NCBI GenBank assembly: GCA_964405775.1
Contig: CAYOPG010000018.1
Span: forward strand, 1-33,416
DNA from: JAAZFF01 sp964405775
Lineage (GTDB): Bacteria > Verrucomicrobiota > Kiritimatiellia > RFP12 > UBA3636
Length of the DNA: 33,416 nt
Direction of reading: 5' to 3'
Part shown: in pieces, positions 8,342 to 15,765 of the stretch
Layout of the letters: every line of letters starts with the position of its first letter
How positions within the stretch are numbered: position 1 is the first letter of the stretch
Made by a program: the position numbers and the translations under genes
The notes under the pieces: model-generated
The model's database searches: none
What the model was told of the DNA's origin: nothing
Seen by the model: the letters and a program-made list of their open reading frames with translations, nothing else

Positions 8342-9309
8342 AAGTTTTCGTCACCGGAGGTGCCGGATACATCGGCAGCGTCGCCTCCAAGCACCTGCTC
8401 GACGCCGGCCATTCCGTAACGGTATTCGACAGTCTTGAGCTGGGACATGTTGAAGCACTCGACGAGCGGGCGGAGTTTATAACGGGCGACCTCCGAAATT
8501 ACAGCGACATACTGGATGCGATGGATCGCTCACGCCCAGACGCCGTCATGCACTTCGCCGCGTACGCGCTCGTAGGCGAATCGTCCGCAAACCCTGGCAA
8601 ATATTTCCGCAACAATGACAGCGGCGGCATCAACCTCGCTGAAGCAATGAACGAGTGCGGCGTCAAACGCATCATTTTCTCGTCAACATGCGCCACATAC
8701 GGCCAGCCCAACACAATGCCTATCACGGAAGCGACGCCGCAATGCCCCACCAACCCGTACGGACAGTCGAAGTTGATTTTCGAGCAAATGCTCGGATGGT
8801 ACGCGAAAATACACGCATTCCAACCCGTCTTCCTCCGCTATTTCAACGCGTGTGGCGCCGAAGGCCGTCTCGGAGAAGATCACGCCGTGGAAACCCACCT
8901 CATCCCAAATGTTCTCAAAGTGGCGCTGGGACAAGGCGGGCGCGTTCAGATTTTCGGCGATGACTATAAGACACCAGATGGCACTTGCGTACGCGATTAT
9001 GTACACGTTTCCGATCTGGCTCGCGCACATCTTCTCGCCCTCGAATCAGATTTTACTGGCGCAGTTAACCTCGGAACGGGACACGGGTTTTCTGTCCGCG
9101 AAATAATCGAGGCAGCGCGAAATGTTTCTGGGCACTCGATCCCCGCGGACATCGCGCCGCGCCGCGCGGGCGACCCGGATTTCCTCGTGTCCGACCCCTC
9201 GAAGGCGGCGCAGGTCCTGGGCTGGAAGGCAGAGTACACCGAGCCCAAGGCAATAATCGAGACGGCTTGGAAATGGCACCGAGCCAATCCGTCCGGCTAC
9301 GCTGGATAG
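8338..9309 (+). CDS. galE: UDP-glucose 4-epimerase
   Basis: This is a 323-residue extended short-chain dehydrogenase that interconverts UDP-glucose and UDP-galactose. The NAD-binding motif TGGAGYIGS is at residues 6-14. The catalytic serine/threonine region is FSSTCATYG (114-122), and the Y-x-x-x-K pair is Tyr141 and Lys145 (YGQSK). NACG and the VRDYVHVSDLA motif of bacterial GalE are present. Length is typical. The ATG overlaps the lpxD stop, so supply of UDP-galactose is coupled to lipid A synthesis in one transcript, consistent with building LPS sugars. A sister activity on UDP-GlcNAc cannot be excluded. Confidence 0.93.
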   Translation: MKVFVTGGAGYIGSVASKHLLDAGHSVTVFDSLELGHVEALDERAEFITGDLRNYSDILDAMDRSRPDAVMHFAAYALVGESSANPGKYFRNNDSGGINLAEAMNECGVKRIIFSSTCATYGQPNTMPITEATPQCPTNPYGQSKLIFEQMLGWYAKIHAFQPVFLRYFNACGAEGRLGEDHAVETHLIPNVLKVALGQGGRVQIFGDDYKTPDGTCVRDYVHVSDLARAHLLALESDFTGAVNLGTGHGFSVREIIEAARNVSGHSIPADIAPRRAGDPDFLVSDPSKAAQVLGWKAEYTEPKAIIETAWKWHRANPSGYAG

Positions 9310-9702
9310 TGACATATACGAAAGATCAAAGCGTATTTCATATCACAAGAGCGCGCGAACTGTTCAAATGACACGATGTTCAGAAAAAACACTTTCAATT
9401 CTGGCAAAATTTGTTACTGTCGCTATATTAGTTGACTCGGTGTTTTACATTTTGCTGTTAACCGCGATAATTGTTTTTGAGCTGAGCTTTATTATGAGGA
9501 AACCTAGTTCTAGCAATTGCAATTATAGATGGCGTCAGGGTCTGCCATTGTCTCAGGCGAACGTGATATATTGATGCCGTTTTCCGACGGATGCCGGAAG
9601 ATGGGCGTCAGGGGCAACCATTAAAATAAGAAATAGGAGCAGTCACTAGGCGTGTGAGATTGCAATGTCGTGGCGATCTTTTTTTCCGATTTTTCTAATC
9701 TT
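9310..9702 (+). other. Non-coding accessory stretch after galE
   Basis: About 390 bases, richer in A+T than the neighbouring genes, with no open frame that looks like a real protein. It contains two related copies of a 19-base word, GGCGTCAGGG-N4-CCATT at 9531-9549 and 9604-9622. A third, shorter relative lies near 11050. No promoter or terminator could be assigned with confidence. Confidence 0.5.
9531..9622 (+). repeat. Paired GGCGTCAGGG...CCATT direct repeats
   Basis: GGCGTCAGGGTCTGCCATT (9531-9549) and GGCGTCAGGGGCAACCATT (9604-9622) agree at 16 of 19 positions, 73 bases apart. A third relative, GCATCAGGGTCTGTCAT, occurs at 11050-11066 and agrees with the first at 15 of 17 positions. The outer copies therefore bracket a roughly 1.5-kb accessory segment. 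Confidence 0.5.
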
Positions 9703-9796
9703 GAGTTGCGGGCGGTGCTGATAAACAGCAAAATGCAGTCATGATAAGCTACGGCGATTCAGTTGATTCTGTTCCCTTGGCGTAGTATGGACTCTG
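9703..9796 (+). repeat. Dispersed hairpin repeat, copy A (cut by the gap)
   Basis: This segment aligns along its length with 10205-10295. Shared blocks in order are G-x-GGCGGTGCT-(G/A)-ATAA, ATGCAGTCATGA, AAGC-(T/G)-ACGGC, and CTGTTCC followed by TGGCG. It runs straight into the assembly gap in GGACTCTG, the same word that resumes after the gap, so the repeat probably caused the break in assembly. Confidence 0.65.
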
Positions 9797-9896
9797 NNNN
9801 NNNNNNNNNNNNNNNNNNNNNNNNNNNNNNNNNNNNNNNNNNNNNNNNNNNNNNNNNNNNNNNNNNNNNNNNNNNNNNNNNNNNNNNNNNNNNNNN
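9797..9896. other. Assembly gap (100 N)
   Basis: Exactly 100 undetermined bases, a conventional placeholder for a gap of unknown size. TGGACTCTG occurs on both sides, so true repeat copies are probably missing or collapsed here. Confidence 0.99.
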
Positions 9897-10204
9897 TGGA
9901 CTCTGTCACGCGCAGGTGGCGTCGTGTGGACTCTGCCACGGGTTCAGGTTATGTAATCTGGCAACTCTATGCAAGATTACAACAGGGTGGTACTGTGGCG
10001 TAGTGTGGACTCTACCGCGGAAGTGCGGGTTGATGTAACTCTATGCAAGATTATAATGTTCGTGGCACTGTCATGACTCTGCCACCAGAGGGAAGGTGGT
10101 TCTGCCGCCACCTTTGTACTTATGTAATCTTACAAAGCATTCAAGATTACGGTGGTTGTGCCGCTGTCATGACTCTGCCACGGAAGTGCGGGTTGATGTA
10201 ATCT
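9897..10204 (+). repeat. Degenerate tandem repeat array with inverted-repeat cores
   Basis: About five irregular units (roughly 30-95 bases) begin with TG(TG)GACTCTGCCAC-like words at 9897, 9925, 10004, 10073 and 10169. Exact long repeats are AACTCTATGCAAGATTA at 9963 and 10037, CTGTCATGACTCTGCCAC at 10068 and 10164, and a 21-base word at 10018 and 10181. Inverted repeats are GTAATCT/AGATTAC (9953-9959/9974-9980), GTAATCTT/AAGATTAC (10124-10131/10143-10150) and AAGGTGG/CCACCTT (10093-10099/10108-10114). It has no open frame of its own. The irregular spacing rules out a CRISPR array. Confidence 0.75.
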
Positions 10205-10310
10205 TGTGTTGCTGGCGGTGCTAATAAGCGGTATGATGCAGTCATGAAAAGCGACGGCTATTCGGTTTATGCTGTTCCTGTGGCGGAGTGCATACCCCGC
10301 CACGGTGTGG
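10205..10310 (+). repeat. Dispersed hairpin repeat, copy B
   Basis: This copy matches copy A at 9703-9796. It holds a strong stem-loop with arms GTGGCGG (10280-10286) and CCGCCAC (10297-10303) around a 10-base loop, then GGTGTGGCG. The order CTGTTCC, TGGCGGA, GCCAC, GTGGCG recurs near 32677-32719 (copy C). It adjoins the tandem array and the Rhs-like remnant. Confidence 0.65.
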
Positions 10311-10329
10311 CGTTCTTAGAAGCCGTCGC

Positions 10330-10557
10330 ACAGGCTCCTTCGCTGAAGCCAATCCCTACTGCTTCTCGTCCGACCCCGCCCTGCTCAACGACATCCGCCC
10401 TCGCACCACAATCCGCACCCTTGACGGCCACGAAACCAAGCGCACCGCATTCAACAGCCTCGTCACCGCCTCAGCCTGGTTCGGCTCCTGCTGCGGCAAG
10501 ACGTCCGAGACCGCGCCGGACGGCTCGACTCGGTCAAACTCGACAGCCAGGACATAA
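10330..10557 (+). pseudogene. Possible remnant of an Rhs/YD-repeat protein gene
   Basis: Read in the frame that ends with TAA at 10555-10557, the translation contains GSFAEANPYCFSSDP, which resembles the N-P-(F/Y)-R-F-S-(S/T) signature near the end of Rhs core proteins. It also has RTTIRTLDGHETKRTAFNSL and GSCCGKTSETAPDGSTR, which resemble YD-repeat spacer sequence. No credible start or ribosome site exists. The pieces appear out of the normal Rhs order, and the frame stops abruptly, so a decayed or rearranged fragment is the best reading. Another open frame in the same stretch (from 10244) is Pro/Ser/Ala-rich and looks like an out-of-frame shadow. The assignment rests on motif likeness only. 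Confidence 0.35.
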
Positions 10558-10558
10558 A

Positions 10559-10951
10559 ATGCTCGAAGTGAAATGCCCCATGATCTTGTTACGGAACCTC
10601 GTGCCTTGGCTGTGTGCCGCTTTTCTTTCAGTGGCAATGGGGTGCATCATGAGCAGTGACGGAAAGGTTGCTTTCCTCGAGGAAGCTCGCCGTATTCTGC
10701 GCGGCGAGGATGCGAGTGCAAAGCATGCTCAACTGGTTCAACCGTCTTATGCGTTGTCTAATGCCTCAACGAATCCCGTTACTCCCGAAGTGTGGGCACT
10801 GACCATCGTAGCTTTGCAGGGCAATACCGACGACGTGACGCTGGTAGAACCGTACTTGAAACACAGAGACCCACAGACAATGCAGGCAGCCACGAACTGC
10901 ATGTCTTTTCTTCAATCGAGACGACAACCGCCCACGCAAACATCCCCCTGA
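10559..10951 (+). CDS. Small exported, probably lipoprotein, of unknown function
   Basis: This is a 130-residue frame. An AGGA sits 7 bases before the ATG at 10559; an internal ATG at 10580 gives a more typical signal peptide, MILLRNLVPWLCAAFLSVAMGC. The hydrophobic stretch ends in A-M-G-C, an imperfect lipobox. The mature part has helical segments (VAFLEEARRILRGEDA; PEVWALTIVALQGNTDDVTLVEPYLKHRDPQTMQAATNCMSFL) that read like one or two HEAT-type helical pairs. No family is recognised. It sits right after the Rhs-like remnant in the accessory stretch. It could be a cargo gene of that element or a small resident lipoprotein. Confidence 0.5.
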   Translation: MLEVKCPMILLRNLVPWLCAAFLSVAMGCIMSSDGKVAFLEEARRILRGEDASAKHAQLVQPSYALSNASTNPVTPEVWALTIVALQGNTDDVTLVEPYLKHRDPQTMQAATNCMSFLQSRRQPPTQTSP

Positions 10952-11164
10952 CTTTCTCGGTCAGTTTCCCCCCCATCTTGCCCTTCCGCTAAGCTGAAAA
11001 GTAAGTAGAAAACAAGGGGTCGTATTTGGACATAAGACAAAAGGAGGCTGCATCAGGGTCTGTCATCTAAATTCCCCTCTCACCTAAATTCCCGCACTTG
11101 GATTACCGGACGCGTTAGGCGAGCCGTCGGAAATTGGGTAAGGCACCGCGGCTCTTGCTCCTTG
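10952..11164 (+). other. Spacer with a short tandem repeat
   Basis: No gene seen. A weak stem-loop CTGAC/GTCAG (10948-10964) overlaps the preceding stop. A 17-base tandem repeat (CATCTAAATTCCC at 11064 and CACCTAAATTCCC at 11081) follows the third CAGGGTCTG repeat copy. Confidence 0.4.
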
Positions 11165-11193
11165 GTGACATTATCGCGTTTTAACACTATAAT
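11165..11193 (+). promoter_or_regulatory. Sigma70-type promoter for the CCA-adding enzyme gene
   Basis: GTGACA (11165-11170) is followed after exactly 17 bases by a perfect TATAAT (11188-11193). The -10 box overlaps the ATG at 11192, so that codon and the TTG at 11162 cannot be starts for this transcript. Initiation near 11200 points to the ATG at 11237. Confidence 0.7.
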
Positions 11194-11236
11194 GAGCGCG
11201 TTAAATACCATGAATGCGAATATAATATCAACCTGC

Positions 11237-12604
11237 ATGCCAGACACTCCTGCTGCCAACGCCGTGCGCGAGATCGCCGCAATGGCGCATAACGCGGGCG
11301 GGCGCGCATTGTTTGTTGGTGGCTGTGTTCGTGACGCTATCAGAGGCATCCGCAGTCACGAATACGATCTCGAAATCTACGGTATACAGTCCGATAAGCT
11401 ATATTCGTTGCTCTCATCGCGCTTCTCGGTAAACAAGGTTGGAATGAGCTTTGGCGTAATGAAGATCGGCGGGCTGGATATTGATGTGTCGCTTCCGCGC
11501 CGCGAGAGCAAAACCACGCCCGGACACCGCGGGTTTATGGTCGACACGATTCCCGACCTCCCCTACCATGAGGCTTGCGCACGGCGCGACTTCACGATCA
11601 ATGCAATCCTTGCAGATCCGCTCACCGGCGAAATCATCGATCCATTTAACGGCATAACCGACATCGAAAACCGCATCATCCGCCACGTAAGCGAACATTT
11701 CTCAGAGGATCCGCTGCGCGTCCTGCGCGCTATGCAATTTGCCGCCCGTTTCGAATACGATGTCGCCCCCGAAACCATCGCCGAATGCAGTAGAATGACA
11801 CCTGAGAACCTTCCTGCCGAAAGGCTGGCTGGCGAATGGGAAAAACTCCTTCTCAACGGTACTAAACCGTCACTAGGTCTGGCGTTCCTACGCGACTGCG
11901 GATGGATCCGTCACTACCCGGAACTCGAAGCGCTAATCGATTGTCCGCAGGATCCGCGCTGGCACCCGGAAGGCGATGTTTGGACGCACACAATGTTCGC
12001 TCTAGATTGGTTGCCGAGAGTCCGCAAAGGCGTCCGCGCAGACGACCTTGTCGTGGCAATGTCTGTAATCTGCCACGACCTAGGGAAGCCGGCGACAACA
12101 GCCTTCGCAGAGGAAGGCAAGGTTACCTCATACGGACACGAAAAGTCAGGAGAAAGGGAGGTCCGTTCATTCATAAGGCGGTTGTGGAACACGCCGAATT
12201 TTGAAGACGCGGTTGTTCGTCTCGTGGCCACGCACATGCGCCCGGTGGCTCTCGTCGTGAACGACTCATCCGACAAAGCCTACCGCAAACTCTCCGTTGA
12301 GGCGCTTCGTCTCGATCTGCTGTCTGACGTCGTGGAATGCGACATGAACGCCACGCCACCCAACAAGCCCGATCTGGAGATATTACGGAAATTCCGCGAA
12401 AAAGCCGAAGCTCTCGCGGTGATGAAAGAGCCACCGCCACCTCTGATTCAAGGGCGTGACCTTATCGCGCGCGGTCTGACACCCGGGCCTGAGTTCGGGA
12501 AAATACTTTCGAGATTTTACGAACGTCAAATAAACGGCGACTTCACCGACAAAGAGCGCGCAGATAAATATCTAGACAGGTTTCTGAAGCGTAAGCACAG
12601 GTAA
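11237..12604 (+). CDS. CCA tRNA nucleotidyltransferase with HD domain
   Basis: This 455-residue enzyme builds or repairs the 3' CCA end of tRNA. The class II nucleotidyltransferase core shows GGCVRD (28-33), the metal-binding D44-x-E46 in EYDLEIYG, and a further acidic pair D81-I-D83. It continues with RRDFTINA (116-123) and EDPLRVLRAMQFAARF (157-172). A C-terminal HD phosphohydrolase domain has His251, the His280-Asp281 pair in ICHDLGKP, and His301. D-x-E in place of the commoner D-x-D is seen in many HD-containing bacterial members. Upstream in-frame starts at 11162 and 11192 overlap the promoter; 11210 is possible but would leave only about 10 leader bases. No ribosome site is obvious. Poly(A) polymerase is an unlikely alternative. 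Confidence 0.9.
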   Translation: MPDTPAANAVREIAAMAHNAGGRALFVGGCVRDAIRGIRSHEYDLEIYGIQSDKLYSLLSSRFSVNKVGMSFGVMKIGGLDIDVSLPRRESKTTPGHRGFMVDTIPDLPYHEACARRDFTINAILADPLTGEIIDPFNGITDIENRIIRHVSEHFSEDPLRVLRAMQFAARFEYDVAPETIAECSRMTPENLPAERLAGEWEKLLLNGTKPSLGLAFLRDCGWIRHYPELEALIDCPQDPRWHPEGDVWTHTMFALDWLPRVRKGVRADDLVVAMSVICHDLGKPATTAFAEEGKVTSYGHEKSGEREVRSFIRRLWNTPNFEDAVVRLVATHMRPVALVVNDSSDKAYRKLSVEALRLDLLSDVVECDMNATPPNKPDLEILRKFREKAEALAVMKEPPPPLIQGRDLIARGLTPGPEFGKILSRFYERQINGDFTDKERADKYLDRFLKRKHR

Positions 12605-12853
12605 CGAGCTCTGTAGACGCGTCTTCATCCGCATTGCAAACTGTCTGTTCGCAGCTAACACAGGTGTCGACAGCGGCAGGGCGACATAGGGAAATATCAA
12701 TCCGATCGCGTATGTGAGAGAAACTGCAGGCCTAGTTTTAGTCGAAGACAAAATTGTGAGGGATGAGCCAATCTTGCCTCGGAATTCCCTATTAAGTTCC
12801 TAAAGCAATAAACACCTTCCGCCCGGCGGTTTTTGCACCTAGATTATCAACAC

Positions 12854-15601
12854 CTACCGTACGGCGCGGATGCGGTAGAAACGGTTTCTGGTGGGAGCCG
12901 GGATGAGAGCGGTGTTGGTGATAGCGGTCGGCAGGACGTTGTTGGTCAGTATGCTGATCCATGGAACGGCATCAAGTTTGTCGCTCGCTTCAAGGTATTG
13001 GCTTGCCAATTGTCCGCCTGTCCATGTGAGACTTATTCCATTGCTTTCGGCGTTGACTGAGGAGAAAGCAAGAACCGACTGCTTATCGGATGGATCTGTA
13101 TCGGCAACATATTCTTCCCAAGTCAGCATTCCGTCGCTGTCGTAATCGGTTTGCTCGGCAGCTTCAAGAGTATCGTTTGTCAGGCCGTAAGACGCCAGCC
13201 AGTATTCGGGCGTCCCCAGCGGCGATAGATTGGGGGCGAAATTGGCCATAATCGAGCGGGTTCGATCCATGAAAACCTCAATGGTGTTGCCAGATACTAT
13301 CCCGTCGTCAGCGTCACCGCCCCACCCTTCCAAATACCAATAAGAGGCAGGAGACGCAGTGAGCAGCGAGCTGCCGCCATTTGGCAGCCAACCGGAAGTT
13401 CCTGTCACAGCACCATCGCCGGTGTAGTCCGTTGTCAGTAGATATTGTGTCTGCCATTGCCAGTTAAGGGTGGCGTTGTTTGTAAGGGTTAATGTGACCT
13501 GAGTCGGGGAATTCTGTGCAAACACGTTACCCATGACGTTGCCCGCCACAGAAACCTGCTGTGTGCCGACTCCTTGCGAGAGGGGCGAGTTTGTGATCCA
13601 CTGGCTCACTACTGCGCCGTAATTTGTGGTAAGGGTTCCCGGCATTGCACCGCCAAAAGCAGAGTTGACCGTAAGGGAGAGCGGGGTTGTCTTGCGCACT
13701 GCGGCCTGAGCGTCGATCAGGCCGCTCCCGACCAAACTATCGGGAGTCGAGGCGCGGGATGCGGTGTTCGTCAGCGCGGCCCGGATCTCAGCAGGAGTGA
13801 GGTCGGGGTTGCCCTGCAGCATAAGTGCCGCCACTCCGGCGGCCATCGGGCAGGCCATACTTGTTCCCTGCATGATGTAATAGTTCGCGGGGCCGCTTCC
13901 GTCGAGGCTTAGCCCATCGTTGTCTATGATCAGACCGGGTGTAGCGGCAAGCCCCGGCACAGATTCACGAGCAGATATTGTTGCAGCGCCCGGTGCAACA
14001 ATATCGGGCTTTTGAACGCCGTCTATGCGCGGACCGCGTCCGCTGAACGGCGCAAGCGTGTTTACAATGAAGGTTGGATAATGTAAAGTTTGTCCAGTAT
14101 AGTTAATCCACTGCCTACGCTGAACCCAGGCTCCGACTGCGATGGCGCTGTCGGCAACTGCCGGATGCCCCACGGTGTAGGATGAGTCTGGACTATCAAA
14201 GGTGCCAACACCCGAAATCTGATACAGATGCACGGTTACAGGCGACCCGACAAGGGCGGTGTTCGTAAGTTGGAAAAGGTACGTCCTGCTCGTTCCTGCG
14301 GGAATATTCGGCGAAAGTTCGTATTCCACGCTCTTGGTTCCTCTCACGCTGGTGCTGCTGGAGCGGGCGATCAAGGTTTCTGAATATGCCGGCCTCTTCG
14401 ATGACACCAGATTTGTACATATCAACGAGATTTCGTAAGAGCCCGGTGTGCCGCCGCGCCAGATGACTCTTATAGATTCCTTTGTACGATAAGAGGTGCC
14501 GCCCTGCGTGTTGTCGATTGTGAACCCAAATGAATCCGAAGTGGTATTTGGATTGACAAAGACTGAGTCGTGCCGCTTGGCGTCCGCTTCGTTGCCGGCG
14601 GCGACAAAGACCGTGACGCCAGCGGCAACAGCGACATCGATTGCCTGCTCGGCGGCTTCGCTACCATCGAGATATGTGCTGAAGCCCCCATAGCTCATTG
14701 TGAAGACGCGCGCATTGACTGTGACGGCCCGGTTGATGGCTTCGACCATGTCGGATTCGGATGCGGAGGCTGACACGTTGTCACCGATTTTGTAAAAGCA
14801 AAGCTCGGCTCCTGGCGCCGAGCCGCGGTATTTGCCGCCGGACAAAGTGCCACGTCCAACAGCGGAGGCAGTCACATGTGTGCCGTGAGCCGATACGGTG
14901 TTCGCCACTATTGTGCTCCAAGTCAAGGGATAAGTGCCTGTGGTCAGGTCGTATGCCTCGTAGGGGACAGGAAAATCGGCGTGGTTCAAGTCTAGCCCGC
15001 TATCTGCCACGGCTACTCGCACCCCTGCGCCATTGAATGGAAGAATGCCGGTGCCGTTGTGAACCAGGTTTGCCTTGATCATATTTATTGCGAGATCATT
15101 CATTGGTTTTGCCCGCATTTCGGCGGACTCGAGTCTGATCATACGCGGATCGGCGCGAACCGTATCGAGGCTTTCGTACGCGACACGTGCCAGGTGGAAA
15201 CCCTGTGGATGCTTGCCTTCGACGGGAGGAATCCAAATGTCGGGAGTGATATCAACACCTCGTGCCGCAAGCTCCTGCTGCTCGGTGGCGGAGAGCGGAC
15301 GAATTGAATACAGGGCGCAGGTTTCGCCCTCCAGATCGTCGCCATTCAATCCACGCGCGTGCAAAGCGGCACGGTGAGCTCCAGTATCGAGATCGACGGG
15401 TCGGCGCTTGGCCTCTCGATGGGCAAGTATTACGGGGCTTATCTTGTCTGCGGAGGCTCCTGGAGAACTAAACGTGGATCCAACTGAATAATTTGTAACA
15501 GAACCATCAGTTCCATACGGCGCCGCGCTTAGCAGTGAGGTCAAGTATAGAAAAAAGATGCCACATGCTACAAATGGCGACTTTTTCGGGCAGCTTCTCA
15601 T
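12854..15601 (-). CDS. Secreted subtilisin-like serine protease (S8) with repeat-rich C-terminus
   Basis: This is a 915-residue exported protease. A signal peptide covers about 1-28 (ending LLSAAP). A pro-region follows, then the S8 catalytic domain: Asp200 in VADSGLD, His239 in SAHGTH, oxyanion Asn337 in VAAGNEA, and Ser581 in QGTSMACPMAAG. A beta-rich insert lies between Asn337 and Ser581. The C-terminus carries a bacterial surface-repeat-like stretch (YWYLEGWGGD, SIMANFAPN), then a calcium-type D-x-D-x-D-G-x-L motif (about 819-826) and the end FYRIRAVR. This tail style is common in PVC-group secreted proteins. The frame is open to 15775, but only the ATG at 15601 gives a signal peptide. 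No ribosome site precedes it. The 249 bp downstream (12605-12853) hold nothing I can support. Confidence 0.9.
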   Translation of the reverse strand: MRSCPKKSPFVACGIFFLYLTSLLSAAPYGTDGSVTNYSVGSTFSSPGASADKISPVILAHREAKRRPVDLDTGAHRAALHARGLNGDDLEGETCALYSIRPLSATEQQELAARGVDITPDIWIPPVEGKHPQGFHLARVAYESLDTVRADPRMIRLESAEMRAKPMNDLAINMIKANLVHNGTGILPFNGAGVRVAVADSGLDLNHADFPVPYEAYDLTTGTYPLTWSTIVANTVSAHGTHVTASAVGRGTLSGGKYRGSAPGAELCFYKIGDNVSASASESDMVEAINRAVTVNARVFTMSYGGFSTYLDGSEAAEQAIDVAVAAGVTVFVAAGNEADAKRHDSVFVNPNTTSDSFGFTIDNTQGGTSYRTKESIRVIWRGGTPGSYEISLICTNLVSSKRPAYSETLIARSSSTSVRGTKSVEYELSPNIPAGTSRTYLFQLTNTALVGSPVTVHLYQISGVGTFDSPDSSYTVGHPAVADSAIAVGAWVQRRQWINYTGQTLHYPTFIVNTLAPFSGRGPRIDGVQKPDIVAPGAATISARESVPGLAATPGLIIDNDGLSLDGSGPANYYIMQGTSMACPMAAGVAALMLQGNPDLTPAEIRAALTNTASRASTPDSLVGSGLIDAQAAVRKTTPLSLTVNSAFGGAMPGTLTTNYGAVVSQWITNSPLSQGVGTQQVSVAGNVMGNVFAQNSPTQVTLTLTNNATLNWQWQTQYLLTTDYTGDGAVTGTSGWLPNGGSSLLTASPASYWYLEGWGGDADDGIVSGNTIEVFMDRTRSIMANFAPNLSPLGTPEYWLASYGLTNDTLEAAEQTDYDSDGMLTWEEYVADTDPSDKQSVLAFSSVNAESNGISLTWTGGQLASQYLEASDKLDAVPWISILTNNVLPTAITNTALIPAPTRNRFYRIRAVR

Positions 15602-15625
15602 ATTGTTTGTTTGTTTTTCGGCGAG

Positions 15626-15655
15626 ATTATAGTACTTTGTTGGCAAATTTCGCAA
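15626..15655 (-). promoter_or_regulatory. Sigma70-type promoter for the S8 protease gene
   Basis: On the minus strand, TTGCGA (15655-15650) is followed after 18 bases by a perfect TATAAT (15631-15626). The start of transcription near 15619 leaves a very short, A-rich leader of about 18 bases with no Shine-Dalgarno sequence. This supports the ATG at 15601 and excludes the longer upstream frame. Confidence 0.6.
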
Positions 15656-15765
15656 GTACCCCCGCTGTGATGGCGGATTGCTCTTGCAGTATTCAAACAA
15701 ATATGCAATTATTTTAAAACGAATGGCGCGGACAGTTCGTGCGTGCCGCCTACGGATAAGATAAC

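Noticed and set aside
9368..9574. Small hydrophobic open frame after galE
   Set aside because: It has no ribosome site, the sequence is A+T-rich and repeat-adjacent, and there is no recognisable family.
9897..10204. CRISPR array
   Set aside because: Repeats are degenerate and irregularly spaced with no constant-length spacers, and there are no cas genes nearby.
10244..10558. N-terminal part of the long frame running into the small lipoprotein
   Set aside because: It is Pro/Ser/Ala-rich out-of-frame sequence across the hairpin repeat and Rhs-like remnant. A better start with a ribosome site exists at 10559.
12819..12834. CCGCCCGGCGG followed by TTTTT as a terminator
   Set aside because: The arms leave almost no loop; only a 3-base stem can form.
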